64,000 nt of DNA from Bradyrhizobium nanningense (lineage in GTDB: Bacteria; Pseudomonadota; Alphaproteobacteria; Rhizobiales; Xanthobacteraceae). The DNA is taken from contig NZ_LBJC01000025.1 in assembly GCF_004114535.1 (NCBI RefSeq), positions 96,286 to 160,285 on the forward strand, given 5' to 3'. Every line of letters begins with the position of its first letter. Position 1 is the stretch's first letter. Below are positions 1 through 8,310 of the stretch, piece after piece. The position numbers and the translations under genes are program-made. The notes beneath the pieces are model-generated. The model ran no database searches, had not been told where the DNA came from, and was given only the letters and a program-made list of their open reading frames with translations.

Positions 1-959
1 GCCTTCGCGCCCGACGCCGCCCGGGCCCGCTCGACCGGCGGGCTCGCGGCCTTCAACGCTGCGCGTAGCGCGATCGAGCGCGCCTCGTCGACCTGCATCG
101 CCATGTCGGCGAGGCGATGGCGGATCACCTGGTTGGCCGAGAGCGGCCGGCCGAATTGTTTCCGGATCTTGGTGTAGTCGAGCGTGGTGTCGAGCAGCGT
201 CTGCATGATGCCGACGGCTTCCGCCCCGAGCGCGGCCATGGCGCGATCGACGGCCCATTCGATTGCCGGCAGCGCGTCGTGGCCGTCGCCGAGCAGGGCG
301 TCCTCGGGCAGGTGTAGGTCAGCCAGCTCGATGTTGCAGGCGCGCCCGCCGCCGAGGCGGGCGTAGTCGGACAATGCGAGGCCCGGCGCGGTCGCTGGCG
401 CCACGAACAAGCCGATCCGCCCCGAAGGGCCATGATGGTCGTGCACGAGCGCGGAGACGATGATGTCATCGGCGGCGTGGCCGTCGAGCACGGCGATTTT
501 GCTGCCGGACAGGCGCCAGCCTTGCGCCGTCTTGGTCGCTGATGTCGCGACCTTGGCGAGGTCGAACCTTGCCGCGCGCTCGGAATGCGCAAACGCGAGC
601 TTCAGCGATCCGTCCGCCACCTTGGGCAGGCTGGCCTGCTTCTGCTCATTGGTGCCACATCTGGCGATCAGTGCGGCTCCCAACACGACGGTCGCGACAT
701 AGGGCTCGGACACCAGCCCGCGCCCGAACGCTTCCATCAAAATGCCGATCTCGACCGCGCCGCCGCCGAGCCCGCCGAACTCTTCGGGAAGCGGCAGCGC
801 CAGCCAGCCGAGCTCGGCGAATTGCTTCCACACCGCAGGGCTGAAGCCGAGCGGATCGTTCGCCATCTTGCGGCGGTGATCGGCATCGTAGCTTCCGGCC
901 ACGAAGCGCTCCGCGCTGTCGCGCAGCAGCCTTTGCTCGTCACTGAGATTGAGGTCCAT
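1..959 (-). CDS. Acyl-CoA dehydrogenase (partial, C-terminus off the left edge)
   Basis: Reading from ATG at 959 gives about 319 residues with no stop before the window edge. The N-terminus (MDLNLSDEQRLLRDSAERFV) and the segment 'EFGGLGGGAVEIGILMEAFG' are typical of the acyl-CoA dehydrogenase N-terminal and middle domains, and 'YTKIRKQFGRPLSANQVIRH' is the usual start of the C-terminal helical domain. The enzyme would oxidise an acyl-CoA at C2-C3 using FAD and pass electrons to ETF. It starts 5 bases after the enoyl-CoA hydratase stop, so the two are almost certainly one operon for degrading a CoA-thioester. The substrate cannot be told. The catalytic region of the C-terminal domain is not visible. 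Confidence 0.85.
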   Translation of the reverse strand, partial: MDLNLSDEQRLLRDSAERFVAGSYDADHRRKMANDPLGFSPAVWKQFAELGWLALPLPEEFGGLGGGAVEIGILMEAFGRGLVSEPYVATVVLGAALIARCGTNEQKQASLPKVADGSLKLAFAHSERAARFDLAKVATSATKTAQGWRLSGSKIAVLDGHAADDIIVSALVHDHHGPSGRIGLFVAPATAPGLALSDYARLGGGRACNIELADLHLPEDALLGDGHDALPAIEWAVDRAMAALGAEAVGIMQTLLDTTLDYTKIRKQFGRPLSANQVIRHRLADMAMQVDEARSIALRAALKAASPPVERARAASGAK

Positions 960-964
960 GTCGT

Positions 965-1819
965 CTACTCCGCCGCCGTAGGCGGCTTGCGCACGGAGGG
1001 ATGCAGGCCGGAGGGATCGACGATCATGCCGAACTCCTGAAGATTGTGGGCGTGGCAGAGCTGATGCAGCGCAAAGGCCTGATCGATCGCGGCGGGCTGA
1101 CCCATCACGTCGACCGAGCGGTTGACGGCCTCCTTGGTCATCTTCAGCGCGAAGGATGGCTTTGCCGCGATCCGGCGCGCCAGCTCCAGCACGCGCGATG
1201 ACAGCTCCGCGCGCGGCACGACCTGATTGACCATGCCGAGCTGGTGCGCTTCCTGCGCGCTCCAGCTGTCGGCGGTGAACAGGAACTCCTTGGCCTTGCG
1301 CGCACCGAGCTCCCAGGGATGCACGAACCATTCGACGCCACAGACGCCCATGGTGACGACGGGATCGCAGAACTGCGCGTCGTCGCTGGCGACGATGAGG
1401 TCGCAGGCCCAGGCCAGCATCAACCCGCCGGCGATGCACCTGCCGTGCACCTCGGCGATGGTCGGCTTGGCGAGGTTGCGCCAGCGGCGCGTGATCTGGA
1501 GATAAATTTCCTGCTCGCGCGCGAAGCGGCCATGGGCGTTCGGCTCGGCGAAACCGCCCCAATTTCCGATCGGTGGAAAATCGGTGCCGGCGGCGTTCTT
1601 GCCGCCCGGACGCAGATCGTGGCCGGAGGAGAAGTGCGGGCCGCTGCCGGCGAGAATGATCACCTTGACCGCATCGTCCTGCACCGCCGCGTCGAAGGCG
1701 GCGTTGAGGTCGTAGGTCATTTGCAGGTTCTGCGCGTTACGCGCCTTGGGCCGGTTCATCACGATCCGGGTGATCGCCGGCTCGGGCCGCTCCACGAGGA
1801 TGGTCTCGAACGAGGTCAT
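965..1819 (-). CDS. Enoyl-CoA hydratase/isomerase (crotonase) family protein
   Basis: 284 residues, normal for a crotonase. The two oxyanion-hole segments are visible: 'GSGPHFSSGHDLRPGG' near residue 60 and 'EVHGRCIAGGLMLAWACD' near residue 125. The family hydrates or isomerises enoyl-CoA esters, or carries out related CoA chemistry. The central motif 'VTMGVCGVEWFVHPWELGAR' is unlike canonical EchA, so the exact reaction is uncertain. It is the first gene of a minus-strand pair with the acyl-CoA dehydrogenase that follows 5 bases downstream, consistent with a beta-oxidation-like step. It is transcribed divergently from lemA, with a palindrome in the gap. Confidence 0.85.
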   Translation of the reverse strand: MTSFETILVERPEPAITRIVMNRPKARNAQNLQMTYDLNAAFDAAVQDDAVKVIILAGSGPHFSSGHDLRPGGKNAAGTDFPPIGNWGGFAEPNAHGRFAREQEIYLQITRRWRNLAKPTIAEVHGRCIAGGLMLAWACDLIVASDDAQFCDPVVTMGVCGVEWFVHPWELGARKAKEFLFTADSWSAQEAHQLGMVNQVVPRAELSSRVLELARRIAAKPSFALKMTKEAVNRSVDVMGQPAAIDQAFALHQLCHAHNLQEFGMIVDPSGLHPSVRKPPTAAE

Positions 1820-1930
1820 CGCGTTTCTCCCCGAGGTTCTGTCTTATTGTTTCGTCAAGTTGACTATGTCGGTCAGGGATAGGCAAGAGGCTTGCGTCAG
1901 TCGGCTGCTTTTCGCGCCGCGAGAGGGGAC

Positions 1931-1951
1931 GCAAGACGTCTGGCGTCTTGC
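1931..1951. promoter_or_regulatory. Perfect inverted repeat in a divergent intergenic region
   Basis: GCAAGACG-N5-CGTCTTGC, two exact 8-base arms, lies between the divergently transcribed enoyl-CoA hydratase and lemA genes, 47 bases before the lemA start. It could be an operator or a short leader hairpin. No T-run follows, so a terminator is less likely. No regulator gene adjoins it. Confidence 0.4.
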
Positions 1952-1997
1952 GGGTCTCATCTGGTAGTTTGCGCCAGATTCCACCGGGAGAAATTTA

Positions 1998-2606
1998 ATG
2001 CGCAAGATCCTGACCGTGCTGGCGGCGCTGGCCTCGCTGAGCCTCACCAATTGCGGCTACAACGCGATCCAGAGCGAGGACGAGCAGATCAAGGCCAACT
2101 GGTCCGAGGTCGTGAACCAGTATCAGCGCCGCGCCGACCTCGTGCCCAACCTCGTCAACTCGGTGAAGGGTTTTGCCCAGCAGGAGAAGGATGTGCTGCT
2201 CGGCGTCACCAATGCGCGCGCCAAGGTCGGCAGCATCCAGGCAACGCCCGAGGTGCTGAACGATCCAGCCGCCTTCCAGAAGTTCCAGGCAGCCCAGGGC
2301 GAGCTCTCCAGCGCGCTGTCGCGGCTCCTTGTGGTCACGGAAAATTACCCGCAGCTCAAGTCCGACGCCTTGTTCAAGGATTTGATGTCGCAGCTCGAGG
2401 GTACCGAGAACCGCATCACGGTAGCGCGCAACCGCTACATCAAGGCGGTGCAGGACTATAATGTCACCATCCGCTCCTTCCCGAGCAACCTCACGGCGAT
2501 GATGTTCGGCTACAAGGAGAAGCCGAACTTCACGGTCGACAACGAGAAGGCGATCTCGACCGCGCCGAAGGTCGATTTCAATCCGGCGCCTGCGCCGTCG
2601 AAGTAA
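1998..2606 (+). CDS. lemA: LemA family protein
   Basis: 202 residues. The N-terminus is a signal sequence ending in the lipobox-like 'SLTNC' (Cys19), so the protein is probably a lipoprotein or an N-terminally anchored periplasmic protein. The body has the LemA hallmarks 'NQYQRRADLVPNLVNSVKGF' and 'ENYPQLKSDALFKDLMSQLE' followed by 'TENRITVARNRYIKAVQDYN'. LemA proteins are helical bundles of unclear biochemical role. As often seen, this one heads a set with TPM-domain proteins: two follow on the same strand. The set is likely co-transcribed, although a palindromic repeat lies between this gene and the next. Confidence 0.9.
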   Translation: MRKILTVLAALASLSLTNCGYNAIQSEDEQIKANWSEVVNQYQRRADLVPNLVNSVKGFAQQEKDVLLGVTNARAKVGSIQATPEVLNDPAAFQKFQAAQGELSSALSRLLVVTENYPQLKSDALFKDLMSQLEGTENRITVARNRYIKAVQDYNVTIRSFPSNLTAMMFGYKEKPNFTVDNEKAISTAPKVDFNPAPAPSK

Positions 2607-2646
2607 GCGCGTCATTTTGCGAATGCACGTCGCCCCACCCACCGCC

Positions 2647-2747
2647 GTCATTCCCCGCGAAGGCGGGGAATCCAGTACGCCGCGGCTTCTCCATAGGCCG
2701 CTGGCGTCTCTGGAATACTGGATCGCCCGGTCAAGCCGGGCGATGAC
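2647..2747. repeat. Palindromic intergenic repeat with start codon of next gene inside
   Basis: Begins 'gtcattccccgcgaaggcgg' and ends 'gcccggtcaagccgggcgatgac', with nested GC-rich hairpins and outer ends gtcat/atgac as an inverted pair. Same general class as the other short palindromic elements here, but a different subtype. Its right end supplies the likely ATG (2743) of the following TPM gene. Confidence 0.7.
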
Positions 2748-3642
2748 AGTGAGGTTGTGGTGGGCGATAGCCGTAGCCGCACTCGTCCTCGCCTTCGCCT
2801 TCCCCGCTTCCGCCGACGTCGCCGTCCCCCAGCTCACCGGCCGCGTGGTCGATCAGACCGGCACGCTGTCGAGCGGCGACATCGCCTCGCTGTCGCAAAA
2901 GCTGCGTGACTTCGAGGCGCGCAAGGGCAGTCAGATCGCCGTCCTGATCGTGCCCACCACGCAACCGGAGACGATCGAGCAGTTCTCGATCCGCGTCGCG
3001 GAGGCCTGGAAGATCGGTCGCAAGAAGATCGACGACGGCGCGATTCTCGTCGTCGCCAAGAACGACCGGCATTTGCGCATCGAGGTCGGCTATGGCCTCG
3101 AAGGCGCGCTCACCGACGTCACCGCGCGGCGGATCATCGACGAGGTCATCACGCCCAAATTCAGGAGCGGCGATTTCGCCGGCGGCATCGCCGACGGCGT
3201 CGAGCGCATGATGCGGGTGATCGACGGCGAACCCTTGCCGGTTCCGACGCCCACCGTGAACTTCGGCAGTCTCGACGATCTCGCACCGCTCTTCATCGTC
3301 ACGCTGTTTGTCTCGGTCGGCCTGGGCGGCGCCTTCCGCGCCGTGCTGGGGCGGTTGCTCGGATCGCTCGTGACCGGAGGCATCATTGCGACGCTGACTT
3401 GGTTCGTTCTCGGGTCGTTCGCGATGGCCCTCGCGCTGGGCGGTCTCGGATTCATCATCGGCTTCATCGCCGATCTGTTCTCGGCGATCACGCCGGGCAC
3501 GGGCCGCTCGCGCGGCGGCTCGTGGTCGAGCAGTTCATCCGGAAGCGGTTGGAGCAGCGGATCGTCAGGCAGTAGCGACAGCGGTGGCTTCAGCGGCGGT
3601 GGCGGCAGTTTTGGCGGCGGCGGCGCCTCGGGGAGCTGGTAG
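2743..3642 (+). CDS. TPM-domain (YgcG-type) membrane protein
   Basis: 299 residues from ATG 2743; GTG 2749 is an equally possible start, and longer readings only translate the upstream repeat. A signal peptide (MTVRLWWAIAVAALVLAFAF) ends near 'ASADV'. A TPM domain follows (residues about 30-155, with 'VVDQTGTLSSGD' and 'RIEVGYGLEGALTDVTAR'), then two or three membrane segments (about 185-250). The tail is rich in Ser and Gly and ends 'GGGGASGSW', typical of YgcG relatives. TPM proteins are extracytoplasmic and in some cases have phosphatase activity or aid photosystem repair. The role here is unknown. It is part of a lemA-TPM-TPM set. Confidence 0.88.
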   Translation: MTVRLWWAIAVAALVLAFAFPASADVAVPQLTGRVVDQTGTLSSGDIASLSQKLRDFEARKGSQIAVLIVPTTQPETIEQFSIRVAEAWKIGRKKIDDGAILVVAKNDRHLRIEVGYGLEGALTDVTARRIIDEVITPKFRSGDFAGGIADGVERMMRVIDGEPLPVPTPTVNFGSLDDLAPLFIVTLFVSVGLGGAFRAVLGRLLGSLVTGGIIATLTWFVLGSFAMALALGGLGFIIGFIADLFSAITPGTGRSRGGSWSSSSSGSGWSSGSSGSSDSGGFSGGGGSFGGGGASGSW

Positions 3643-3647
3643 CGGTC

Positions 3648-4145
3648 ATGAGCATCAAGCGCATTGCCAGACATCTCGTGCAACATCATTGGCGGGCAAA
3701 GCAGATCTTTCCGCCAAACGTGCTCGCCCGTATCGAGCAGGCGATCCAGCGCGGCGAAGCCACCCATTCCGGCCAGGTCCGCTTCGTCGTCGAAGGTGCG
3801 CTCGATGGCCGCCCCCTGTTCCGCAACCAGCCGGCGCGAGCGCGTGCGCTCGACGTGTTCTCGCACCTGCGCATCTGGGACACCGCGCACAACAACGGCG
3901 TGCTGATCTATCTCCTGCTCGCCGATCGCGACGTCGAGATCATTGCCGATCGCGGCATCGACGCAAAGGTGGGCGCTGCGGGCTGGGAGAGCATCTGTCG
4001 CGCCATGGAGGCCGAATTCGCTTCTGGCCAATTCGAGCGCGGCGTCATCGGCGGCATCGAAGCGGTGTCGCGCGAGCTGGCGCGGCATTTCCCGCCGCAG
4101 GGTCCGCATGCGAACGAGCTGCCCGACGCGCCGCTCGTGATGTAA
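3648..4145 (+). CDS. TPM-domain protein, second copy
   Basis: 165 residues, starting 5 bases after the previous stop ('tagcggtcatgagc'), so probably translationally coupled. It lacks a signal peptide. 'VLIYLLLADRDVEIIADRGIDAK' and 'GQFERGVIGGIEAVSRELARHF' match the C-terminal half of a TPM domain, and this short form commonly accompanies the longer YgcG-type protein. Likely cytoplasmic or membrane associated. The function is not known, and the name rests on family resemblance and neighbourhood. Confidence 0.82.
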   Translation: MSIKRIARHLVQHHWRAKQIFPPNVLARIEQAIQRGEATHSGQVRFVVEGALDGRPLFRNQPARARALDVFSHLRIWDTAHNNGVLIYLLLADRDVEIIADRGIDAKVGAAGWESICRAMEAEFASGQFERGVIGGIEAVSRELARHFPPQGPHANELPDAPLVM

Positions 4146-4183
4146 CGGACTGTGATGTGAGAGGTAGGCGCTGCCTCCACCTC

Positions 4184-4264
4184 GTCATTGCGAGGAGCCC
4201 ATGCGACGAAGCAATCCAGGCTGTCCCTGCGGATTCTGGATTGCTTCGCTACGCTCGCAATGAC
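4184..4264. repeat. Short palindromic repeat (gtcattgcgag type)
   Basis: An imperfect inverted repeat that begins gtcattgcgagg and ends ctcgcaatgac, with inner arms 'gacgaagcaatccag' and 'ctggattgcttcg'. At least four other copies occur in the window (8145, 26929, 31346 and 37395). Confidence 0.85.
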
Positions 4265-4499
4265 GCTGTAGAGGCGGCGCTCTAAATTCTCTCGCGGTCA
4301 CCCGAAGGCCGGCCTATTCCGCGGCCGTTCATCTTGGCCCGGTTACAAATTGTTTCATGCCCGCCACACCGGTTCCATCTTCCCGGCTCAATTCGGCCCC
4401 GGATAACTTCCTAAAATTTCGGTAAGCGGGTCCCAAGGTAAGGATTTCGCAAGCAATGAAAGTTACCAAAAGGTCAATCCAGAGCGGAGTATTTGAACT

Positions 4500-5513
4500 G
4501 TGAGCGAACCAATGGCTGAGCAGGCTGCCCAGGATAAGAGCGTCGTCGGAGCCGGGATGACAACGCCGCACACTGTCGAGGCCGAAGCCGGGATCGACGC
4601 CCCCTCGATTGCCCCCGACCACGAGGCGCCGCCCAAGCCGGATCCGGTGAATGTCGAGCCGCCGAAGATCGATCCGCCGAAGGTTGAGGTGCCGAAGCTC
4701 GAAGCCAGAATCGAGAAGGCCGAGATCAAGCCTGAGCCGAAGCCCGGCAAGCTCATCGTCATGGCGCCTGCGGAGCGGTCGTGGAATGGCTCTTGGGACC
4801 GCGAGGATTTTGCCCCGCATGTGAAGGCGGACGAGCCGCGCGAGGCCGCTGGCAAGCGGCGCCTCTCGGCGATGGCCGCGGTCGTGGCGATCGCGGCGAG
4901 CGTCGGCGCGATCAGCGGCGCGCTCGCGACCGCCGGCATGATGCATTTCGTCAGCCCGGCCCAGGCGCCGGTCCAGGTCGCCGACACCAGCGCGCTCGAT
5001 GCTTCGGTCGCGCGGATCGATGCCGATCTCGTCGCGCTCAAGGCCAGTGTCGAGCACAGCACGAAAACCGGCGCCAGCCAGGTCAATCGCGCCAATGACC
5101 GCCTCGACAAGCTGGAGAAGGCCCAGGCCGAGCCGCTGGCCAAGATCGCAAAGCTGTCGGAGGCCGTCGATAAGCTCCGCGCCACGCCGCCCGCCGCTCC
5201 CGCGCAGCAGGCTGCCGCTGCCGCGCCCGCCAAGGAGACGACCGGCTCGATCGCGCCGACCCAGGTTGCGACCGCCGCCGCGCCGGCCCCGGTGGCCGCT
5301 AGCCCCAAGCCTGAGGTTGGCCGTCTGCCGACGATCGAAGGCTGGAGGCTGCGCAATGCCGCCAATGGGGGTGCGCTGATCGAGGGCCGTGACGGGCTCT
5401 ACGAGGTCTATCCCGGCGATCCGATTCCGGGCGTCGGCCGCGTCGATGCGATCCGCCGCCAGGACGGCCGCTGGGTCGTTGTCACCAGCAAGGGGCTGAT
5501 CGTCGCACGTTGA
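4500..5513 (+). CDS. Proline-rich single-pass membrane protein, hypothetical
   Basis: 337 residues from GTG 4500, with 'GGAG' about 10 bases upstream; ATG 4512 is an in-frame alternative. Residues 1-110 are acidic and proline rich with repeats such as 'PPKIDPPKVEVPKLEA', and one membrane helix follows at about 120-150 ('MAAVVAIAASVGAISGALAT'). A short coiled coil and an Ala/Pro linker come next. The C-terminal 60 residues ('EGWRLRNAANGGALIEGRDG', 'GDPIPGVGRVDAIRRQDGRW') resemble small beta domains found at the end of many rhizobial envelope proteins. Predicted topology is cytoplasmic N-terminus with periplasmic C-terminus. I do not recognise a function. Confidence 0.8.
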   Translation: MSEPMAEQAAQDKSVVGAGMTTPHTVEAEAGIDAPSIAPDHEAPPKPDPVNVEPPKIDPPKVEVPKLEARIEKAEIKPEPKPGKLIVMAPAERSWNGSWDREDFAPHVKADEPREAAGKRRLSAMAAVVAIAASVGAISGALATAGMMHFVSPAQAPVQVADTSALDASVARIDADLVALKASVEHSTKTGASQVNRANDRLDKLEKAQAEPLAKIAKLSEAVDKLRATPPAAPAQQAAAAAPAKETTGSIAPTQVATAAAPAPVAASPKPEVGRLPTIEGWRLRNAANGGALIEGRDGLYEVYPGDPIPGVGRVDAIRRQDGRWVVVTSKGLIVAR

Positions 5514-5537
5514 GCGTTCGATATCCGACTTTCGAAG

Positions 5538-5569
5538 AGGCGCTTCACCACTGTGTGAGGCGCCTTTTT
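5538..5569 (+). terminator. Rho-independent terminator
   Basis: AGGCGCTTCAC, a 6-base loop and GTGAGGCGCCT form an 11-pair stem (one G-T pair), followed directly by TTTT. It lies 24 bases after the stop of the proline-rich membrane protein. Confidence 0.85.
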
Positions 5570-5606
5570 GCTTGAATAGGCATCCCGGCGCGGTGTTACC
5601 TAAGGC

Positions 5607-7148
5607 ATGAGCCGCGCATTGCGAATTCTCGTTGCTGCCGCCGTGTTGTTTGGCGGCGCCGCTTCGCTGTCGGCAGCGGAGACGGCGCAGCTGATGCGCG
5701 GCACGGCGATCACCGATGCCGATCTGTTGCGCCGGCTCGATGAAGGCGACGTCCTCACGATTTCGCGCCTGCTGGCGCCGGAGCGCAACGCGGATGGTTC
5801 GTTGACGACCGACCGGCTGTTCGCGTCGCTGCCGCAGCTCAAGGACATCCTGCCAGCGATCGACGCAGAGTTCGAACGCTACATCATCAGGCGGAAGGAA
5901 GCCTATCCGACTGAGACCATCGGCGTCGGCGAAGGTTTTGACGTGCAGCTGTTCGATCGGGCCAATCTGACGTCCCGCGACACGCGCTTCGTGCTGGCCG
6001 GCATCGTCAATCGCATGGACCGCGGCTATGTTTCAGAGGAGTCCTGCGGCGAGATCCGGCTGATCTATCGCCTGGCGCGGTTCGACGGCAAGCCCGACGG
6101 CGGCAAGGCCGCGACGCGCCTGCCAATGACGTTCAATCTGGTCATGAAGGCGCGCGATCCGCGCCAGACGGACGGGAACGGCAAGCCGATCGCCTGCGCC
6201 GACATCGCGCGGCGCTGGCTCGACAACGGCAATTGGCAGGAGCTGATCGGCAGCCCTGACGATGCCATGCTCGATCGCATCGAGACCAACATCCAGATCT
6301 CCGTCGCACCGAAATCGGCCCTGCACGATTTCCGCTCCGACTATCTGCTCAAGGTGTTCAAGTACGACGCTGCTTTGAAGACGTTCGCGGAAGCGGTGCT
6401 GGAGAACCAGATCGACCGCGACCGCCTGCTCGCCGACGGCGCGCTCCGGCGCGATTTCAAAGACTGGCTGCTCGCACCCGAGAACTTGCGCGAATTCGAC
6501 CGCGGCACGGTGCTGATCCCGGAGAAATTCCTGGCCAAGGCTGCGGTCGTGCCGACGCCCGCGGGCCTTGACGCTTCCGCGCTGCAGCCGGAGTTCGGCA
6601 TGATGCAAGGCGAGGGAAAAGGCGAGGGCAATAGCGATCCGGTCTTCACCGATCAGGACGTGGTCGGCGCGTTGAAGCAGGCGACCGCGCGGGGCATCGA
6701 CATGCAGAGCGTCCGCTCGGTCGCGGGCTTCCAGCGTCGTCTCAACGACGTCACCTGCTCAGGGTGCCACCAGACCCGCGGCATCGGCGGCTTCCATTTC
6801 CCCGGCGTCGACTGGCTCGCGGACAGGCCGTCCAATTCCACCATCGTGCCAGCCTCGCCGCATTTCATCGGCGACCAGCCTCGTCGCCGCGATATCCTGG
6901 CCGCCTTCGCCACAGGCAAACGGCCTGATTTCTCACGCGGATTTGCCAGCCGGCCGCAGACCCGGGGCAGCCGGGAGCTCGCCGGCACGGAATACTGGGA
7001 TGGCTGGGGCGCGCATTGTTCCCTGCAAGATGCGGGATTGGGAACGCCAGACAAGAGTTTTACGTCATGGAACTGTGCTAACGGTCTCAGCTGTCAGGCC
7101 GCCGCGGCTTCGCGCCGCATCGGCATGTGCTTCATCAAGACGCGTTAG
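5607..7148 (+). CDS. Secreted hypothetical protein with one CxxCH haem motif
   Basis: 513 residues. The signal peptide 'MSRALRILVAAAVLFGGAAS' is cleaved near 'LSAAE'. A single CSGCH motif sits at residues 384-388, with 'TRGIGGFHFPGVDWL' after it, consistent with covalent haem attachment in the periplasm. The rest matches no enzyme family I can name; it looks like a rhizobial and proteobacterial family of long secreted proteins with a late c-type motif. The C-terminus has paired cysteines ('CSLQD', 'CANGLSCQ', 'CFIK') that could form disulfides. It stands alone between a strong terminator and a small membrane gene. Confidence 0.78.
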   Translation: MSRALRILVAAAVLFGGAASLSAAETAQLMRGTAITDADLLRRLDEGDVLTISRLLAPERNADGSLTTDRLFASLPQLKDILPAIDAEFERYIIRRKEAYPTETIGVGEGFDVQLFDRANLTSRDTRFVLAGIVNRMDRGYVSEESCGEIRLIYRLARFDGKPDGGKAATRLPMTFNLVMKARDPRQTDGNGKPIACADIARRWLDNGNWQELIGSPDDAMLDRIETNIQISVAPKSALHDFRSDYLLKVFKYDAALKTFAEAVLENQIDRDRLLADGALRRDFKDWLLAPENLREFDRGTVLIPEKFLAKAAVVPTPAGLDASALQPEFGMMQGEGKGEGNSDPVFTDQDVVGALKQATARGIDMQSVRSVAGFQRRLNDVTCSGCHQTRGIGGFHFPGVDWLADRPSNSTIVPASPHFIGDQPRRRDILAAFATGKRPDFSRGFASRPQTRGSRELAGTEYWDGWGAHCSLQDAGLGTPDKSFTSWNCANGLSCQAAAASRRIGMCFIKTR

Positions 7149-7225
7149 CGTGATCCAGGAAAAGTGTGTAGCGGTTTTCCGAAGGATCACGCGCAAGATA
7201 AAGTCTCAAGCGGTTTGGATGACCC

Positions 7226-7390
7226 ATGACGGACTCCAGCGAAGCCAACAAGGAGCGCAATCGCGAGATCGCGCGCAATGAGGAAGTCAAGCAGGTCACC
7301 GGCAGCGCCCGCGTCAGCATCTGGGCGGTCGCGATGGCTGTCCTCATCGGCGGCATCTTGTTCACCCTCGGCTGGCTGGCGCTGCGGTAG
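7226..7390 (+). CDS. Small single-pass membrane protein, 54 aa
   Basis: ATG 7226 opens a 54-residue frame. Residues 1-30 are charged (MTDSSEANKERNREIARNEE) and residues 31-52 form a clear membrane helix ('SIWAVAMAVLIGGILFTLGW'), ending 'LALR'. The sharp charged-then-hydrophobic pattern and the Arg at the membrane edge support a real gene. It follows the CxxCH protein on the same strand, with a 77-base gap. Function unknown. Confidence 0.65.
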   Translation: MTDSSEANKERNREIARNEEVKQVTGSARVSIWAVAMAVLIGGILFTLGWLALR

Positions 7391-7440
7391 CTTCCCTTCG
7401 CCTCTCGCCGCTTGCGGGAGACGGGGAAGAGAGAGCGTCC

Positions 7441-8088
7441 TCACTTCGCGTAATTCGTCATCCGCTTGCCCGGCAGCAGCTCGTAGGCCGGCTTCCAGCC
7501 GGGCAGCGCGGCCATGCGGCCGAGCCAGGCGTGGATGGCGGGATGGCTCGCCGCAAAGTCAAAACCGTGCTCGTCGCTCGGATAATGCAGATAGGCCATC
7601 ATCGAGATATCGGCGATGGTCGGCTTTGCGCCGATCGCGAATTCATTGTGCTGGAGATGCCCGTCGAGAATGCCGAGGAAGTCCTCGAGCCGGCGACGAA
7701 AATGCTTCAGCACCTGCGGGTCGTTCTTCTCGGTGAAGGCGCGCATGAAGCGATAGGTCGCCATGTAGCCGGTGAGCTTGTGGTTGTCCCAGAACAGCCA
7801 GCGCAGCAGCTCGAACTTTTCCTCCTCCGTCTCGGCGCCGAACCGGCCATATTGCTCGGCGAGCTTGAGCAGCAGCGGTGCGGTTTGCGTCATCTTCACG
7901 CCGTCGACCTCGAGCACGGGGATCTCGCCCATCTCGTTGACCGCCTTGCGCCATTCCGCCGTGCGCGTGACGCCGCCGCCAAAATCGGTCCAGACCGGCT
8001 CGAAGCTCTCGCCGCACAGCGTCAGCATCAGCGCCAGCTTGTAGCTGTTGCCGGATTCGGGGAAGTAGTGCAGGCGGTAGAGGGGCAT
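7441..8088 (-). CDS. Glutathione S-transferase family protein
   Basis: 215 residues, the usual length for a cytosolic GST. The thioredoxin-like N-terminal domain reads 'MPLYRLHYFPESGNSYKLAL', with 'GEIPVLEVDGVKMTQTAPLL' carrying the cis-Pro and the glutathione-contact segment. The all-helical C-terminal domain includes 'EFAIGAKPTIADISMMAYLH', the N-capping motif of GSTs. It would conjugate glutathione or reduce and isomerise small electrophiles in the cytoplasm. Substrate unknown. No operon partner: the upstream side is filled by palindromic repeats. Confidence 0.88.
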   Translation of the reverse strand: MPLYRLHYFPESGNSYKLALMLTLCGESFEPVWTDFGGGVTRTAEWRKAVNEMGEIPVLEVDGVKMTQTAPLLLKLAEQYGRFGAETEEEKFELLRWLFWDNHKLTGYMATYRFMRAFTEKNDPQVLKHFRRRLEDFLGILDGHLQHNEFAIGAKPTIADISMMAYLHYPSDEHGFDFAASHPAIHAWLGRMAALPGWKPAYELLPGKRMTNYAK

Positions 8089-8144
8089 GGGACCTCGCGA
8101 GGCGTGATGTCTTGCTGATTATTATACCGAGATGGTCCTGCGCC

Positions 8145-8223
8145 GTCATTGCGCGCGCAGCGAAGCAATCCAGCAATGCATCTGCGATGGGGTTCTGGAT
8201 TGCTTCGCTACGCGCGCAATGAC
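8145..8223. repeat. Short palindromic repeat (gtcattgcgag type)
   Basis: Starts gtcattgcgcgcgcagcgaag and ends gcgcgcaatgac, with inner arms 'gaagcaatccag' and 'ctggattgcttcg'. It lies in the 5' flank of the GST gene and downstream of the convergent side of the CoA-transferase gene. Confidence 0.85.
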
Positions 8224-8251
8224 GGGGGCAGAGACGAGCCATCTCCTCCGC

Positions 8252-8289
8252 GTCGTCCCGAATCTGCGCTGACGCTTGTCCGGGACGAC
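8252..8289. repeat. Short GTCGTCCCG inverted repeat
   Basis: GTCGTCCCG and CGGGACGAC flank about 20 bases containing 'ctgcgctgacgcttgtc'. The same words recur at 17520-17673. It may also act as a transcript end for the CoA-transferase gene, whose stop is at 8311. Confidence 0.65.
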
Positions 8290-8310
8290 GGCGGAATGTG
8301 TCGCGCCGCC

